This document shows, one piece after another, positions 13,661 through 13,961 of a DNA stretch of 13,961 nucleotides. The notes under the pieces were generated by a model. The model was not told the origin of the DNA, searched no databases, and saw only the letters and a program-made list of their open reading frames with translations. The position numbers and the translations under genes are program-made. Position 1 is the first letter of the stretch; every line of letters starts with the position of its first letter. The stretch covers positions 1-13,961 of the forward strand of contig JBEVNX010000138.1 of assembly GCA_040507895.1 (NCBI GenBank), given 5' to 3'. Source of the DNA: JBEVNX01 sp040507895 (GTDB taxonomy: Bacteria; Desulfobacterota; Binatia; JACPRU01).

Positions 13661-13869
13661 CGATGGATCCTGGCGCACTCGCTCACGAAGAGAAGAGCGT
13701 GCATCGAAGCCGTTGCACGAAGTGCGACGCGCTCCGCGCGCCGCTTCTCCGTCTCGAAGGCGATCCTCATGCATACTGCGAAAACTGCTTCGTAGTAGCC
13801 GGTGAGATACTCTTCGCATCGGTCGACGACGCCGGCACGGAGGTATGGGGAAGGAGGCGCGTCGCTTGA
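13657..13869 (+). CDS. Small four-cysteine zinc-ribbon-like protein
   Basis: This 70-residue soluble protein has two CxxC pairs, Cys20/Cys23 (RCTKCD) and Cys41/Cys44 (YCENCF), 17 residues apart. That is the layout of a zinc ribbon or rubredoxin-like knuckle that binds one Zn or Fe ion. Beyond that I do not recognise the family, and no function can be assigned. ATG 13657 or ATG 13663 could start it; the ribosome-binding site is weak (GGAAG very close). It ends 20 bases from the stop of the convergent gene at the right edge. The four well-spaced cysteines and the tight packing argue that it is a real gene. Confidence 0.55.
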   Translation: MTMDPGALAHEEKSVHRSRCTKCDALRAPLLRLEGDPHAYCENCFVVAGEILFASVDDAGTEVWGRRRVA

Positions 13870-13889
13870 GGCTCGTCCTCCCCGGCCGC

Positions 13890-13961
13890 CTACTGGACGG
13901 TGATCGGCTTTTCGTACTCGCCTTTCTCGAGCCGGGCGACGAGTCCGTCGAGCGCTTCGGA
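13890..13961 (-). CDS. C-terminal end of a gene running off the window (partial)
   Basis: On the minus strand the last 23 codons of a frame enter from the right edge and stop at TAG 13892-13890. The tail reads ALDGLVARLEKGEYEKPI and then TVQ. It looks like a genuine protein C-terminus, with an amphipathic helix followed by a short strand, and the codon use fits the neighbouring genes. Too little is present to name the protein. It converges with the zinc-ribbon-like gene across 20 bases. Confidence 0.55.
   Translation of the reverse strand, partial: SEALDGLVARLEKGEYEKPITVQ

Noticed and set aside
1..13961. Mobile element, CRISPR array, toxin-antitoxin or defence island
   Set aside because: No transposase, integrase, terminal repeats, spaced direct repeats or known defence domains were found on either strand.

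Overview
This is a GC-rich stretch of bacterial chromosome. It is dense with genes in both orientations and has short intergenic gaps. I see no insertion sequence, integrase, tRNA, rRNA or CRISPR array. The gene families (DUF748/AsmA-like envelope protein, SYLF lipoprotein-like protein, CheB/CheR sensory fusion, PoxB-like enzyme) fit an environmental Gram-negative bacterium, probably a proteobacterium or a neighbouring high-GC phylum. The sequence alone does not fix the taxon.

Layout. Positions 32-1499 (minus) hold a 24-residue hydrophobic micro-protein followed by a DUF748 membrane-anchored protein. At 1747-4532 (plus) come a thiamine-diphosphate pyruvate oxidase-like enzyme and a TfdA/TauD-type Fe(II)/2-oxoglutarate dioxygenase. 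The 4533-4865 gap contains what looks like a truncated hemerythrin-type gene (minus) and an operator-like repeat. At 4866-5856 a short LuxR-type DNA-binding protein (minus) diverges from a DUF3175 protein (plus). Positions 6116-10821 (plus) are the largest unit: a CheB-CheR-PAS-coiled-coil-PAS-PAS protein overlapping by one base a PAS-histidine kinase-receiver protein. A possible second hemerythrin-like scrap lies at 10840-10929 (minus). At 10997-12067 (minus) is an extended-SDR epimerase/dehydratase, divergent from a secreted SYLF-domain protein at 12300-13001. After that come a YtxH-like membrane micro-protein, a doubtful ORF, a small four-cysteine zinc-ribbon-like protein, and the last 23 codons of a minus-strand gene that runs off the right edge.

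How it may work together. The clearest system is the two-gene sensory module at 6116-10821. It joins a methylesterase/methyltransferase pair, several PAS sensors and a hybrid kinase, with no chemoreceptor, CheW or CheA nearby. The kinase ends in a receiver with no output domain. A LuxR-type DNA-binding protein without a receiver sits about 0.7 kb upstream on the other strand, so a functional link is possible but unproven. Most other genes are small envelope, redox or stress-type accessory genes whose clustering suggests a general-stress or surface-adaptation neighbourhood. That is inference. I did not find a demonstrably new multi-gene defence or mobile system. The most novel-looking items are the micro-protein, the two hemerythrin scraps, the split CheB/CheR-kinase, and several unexplained inverted repeats.
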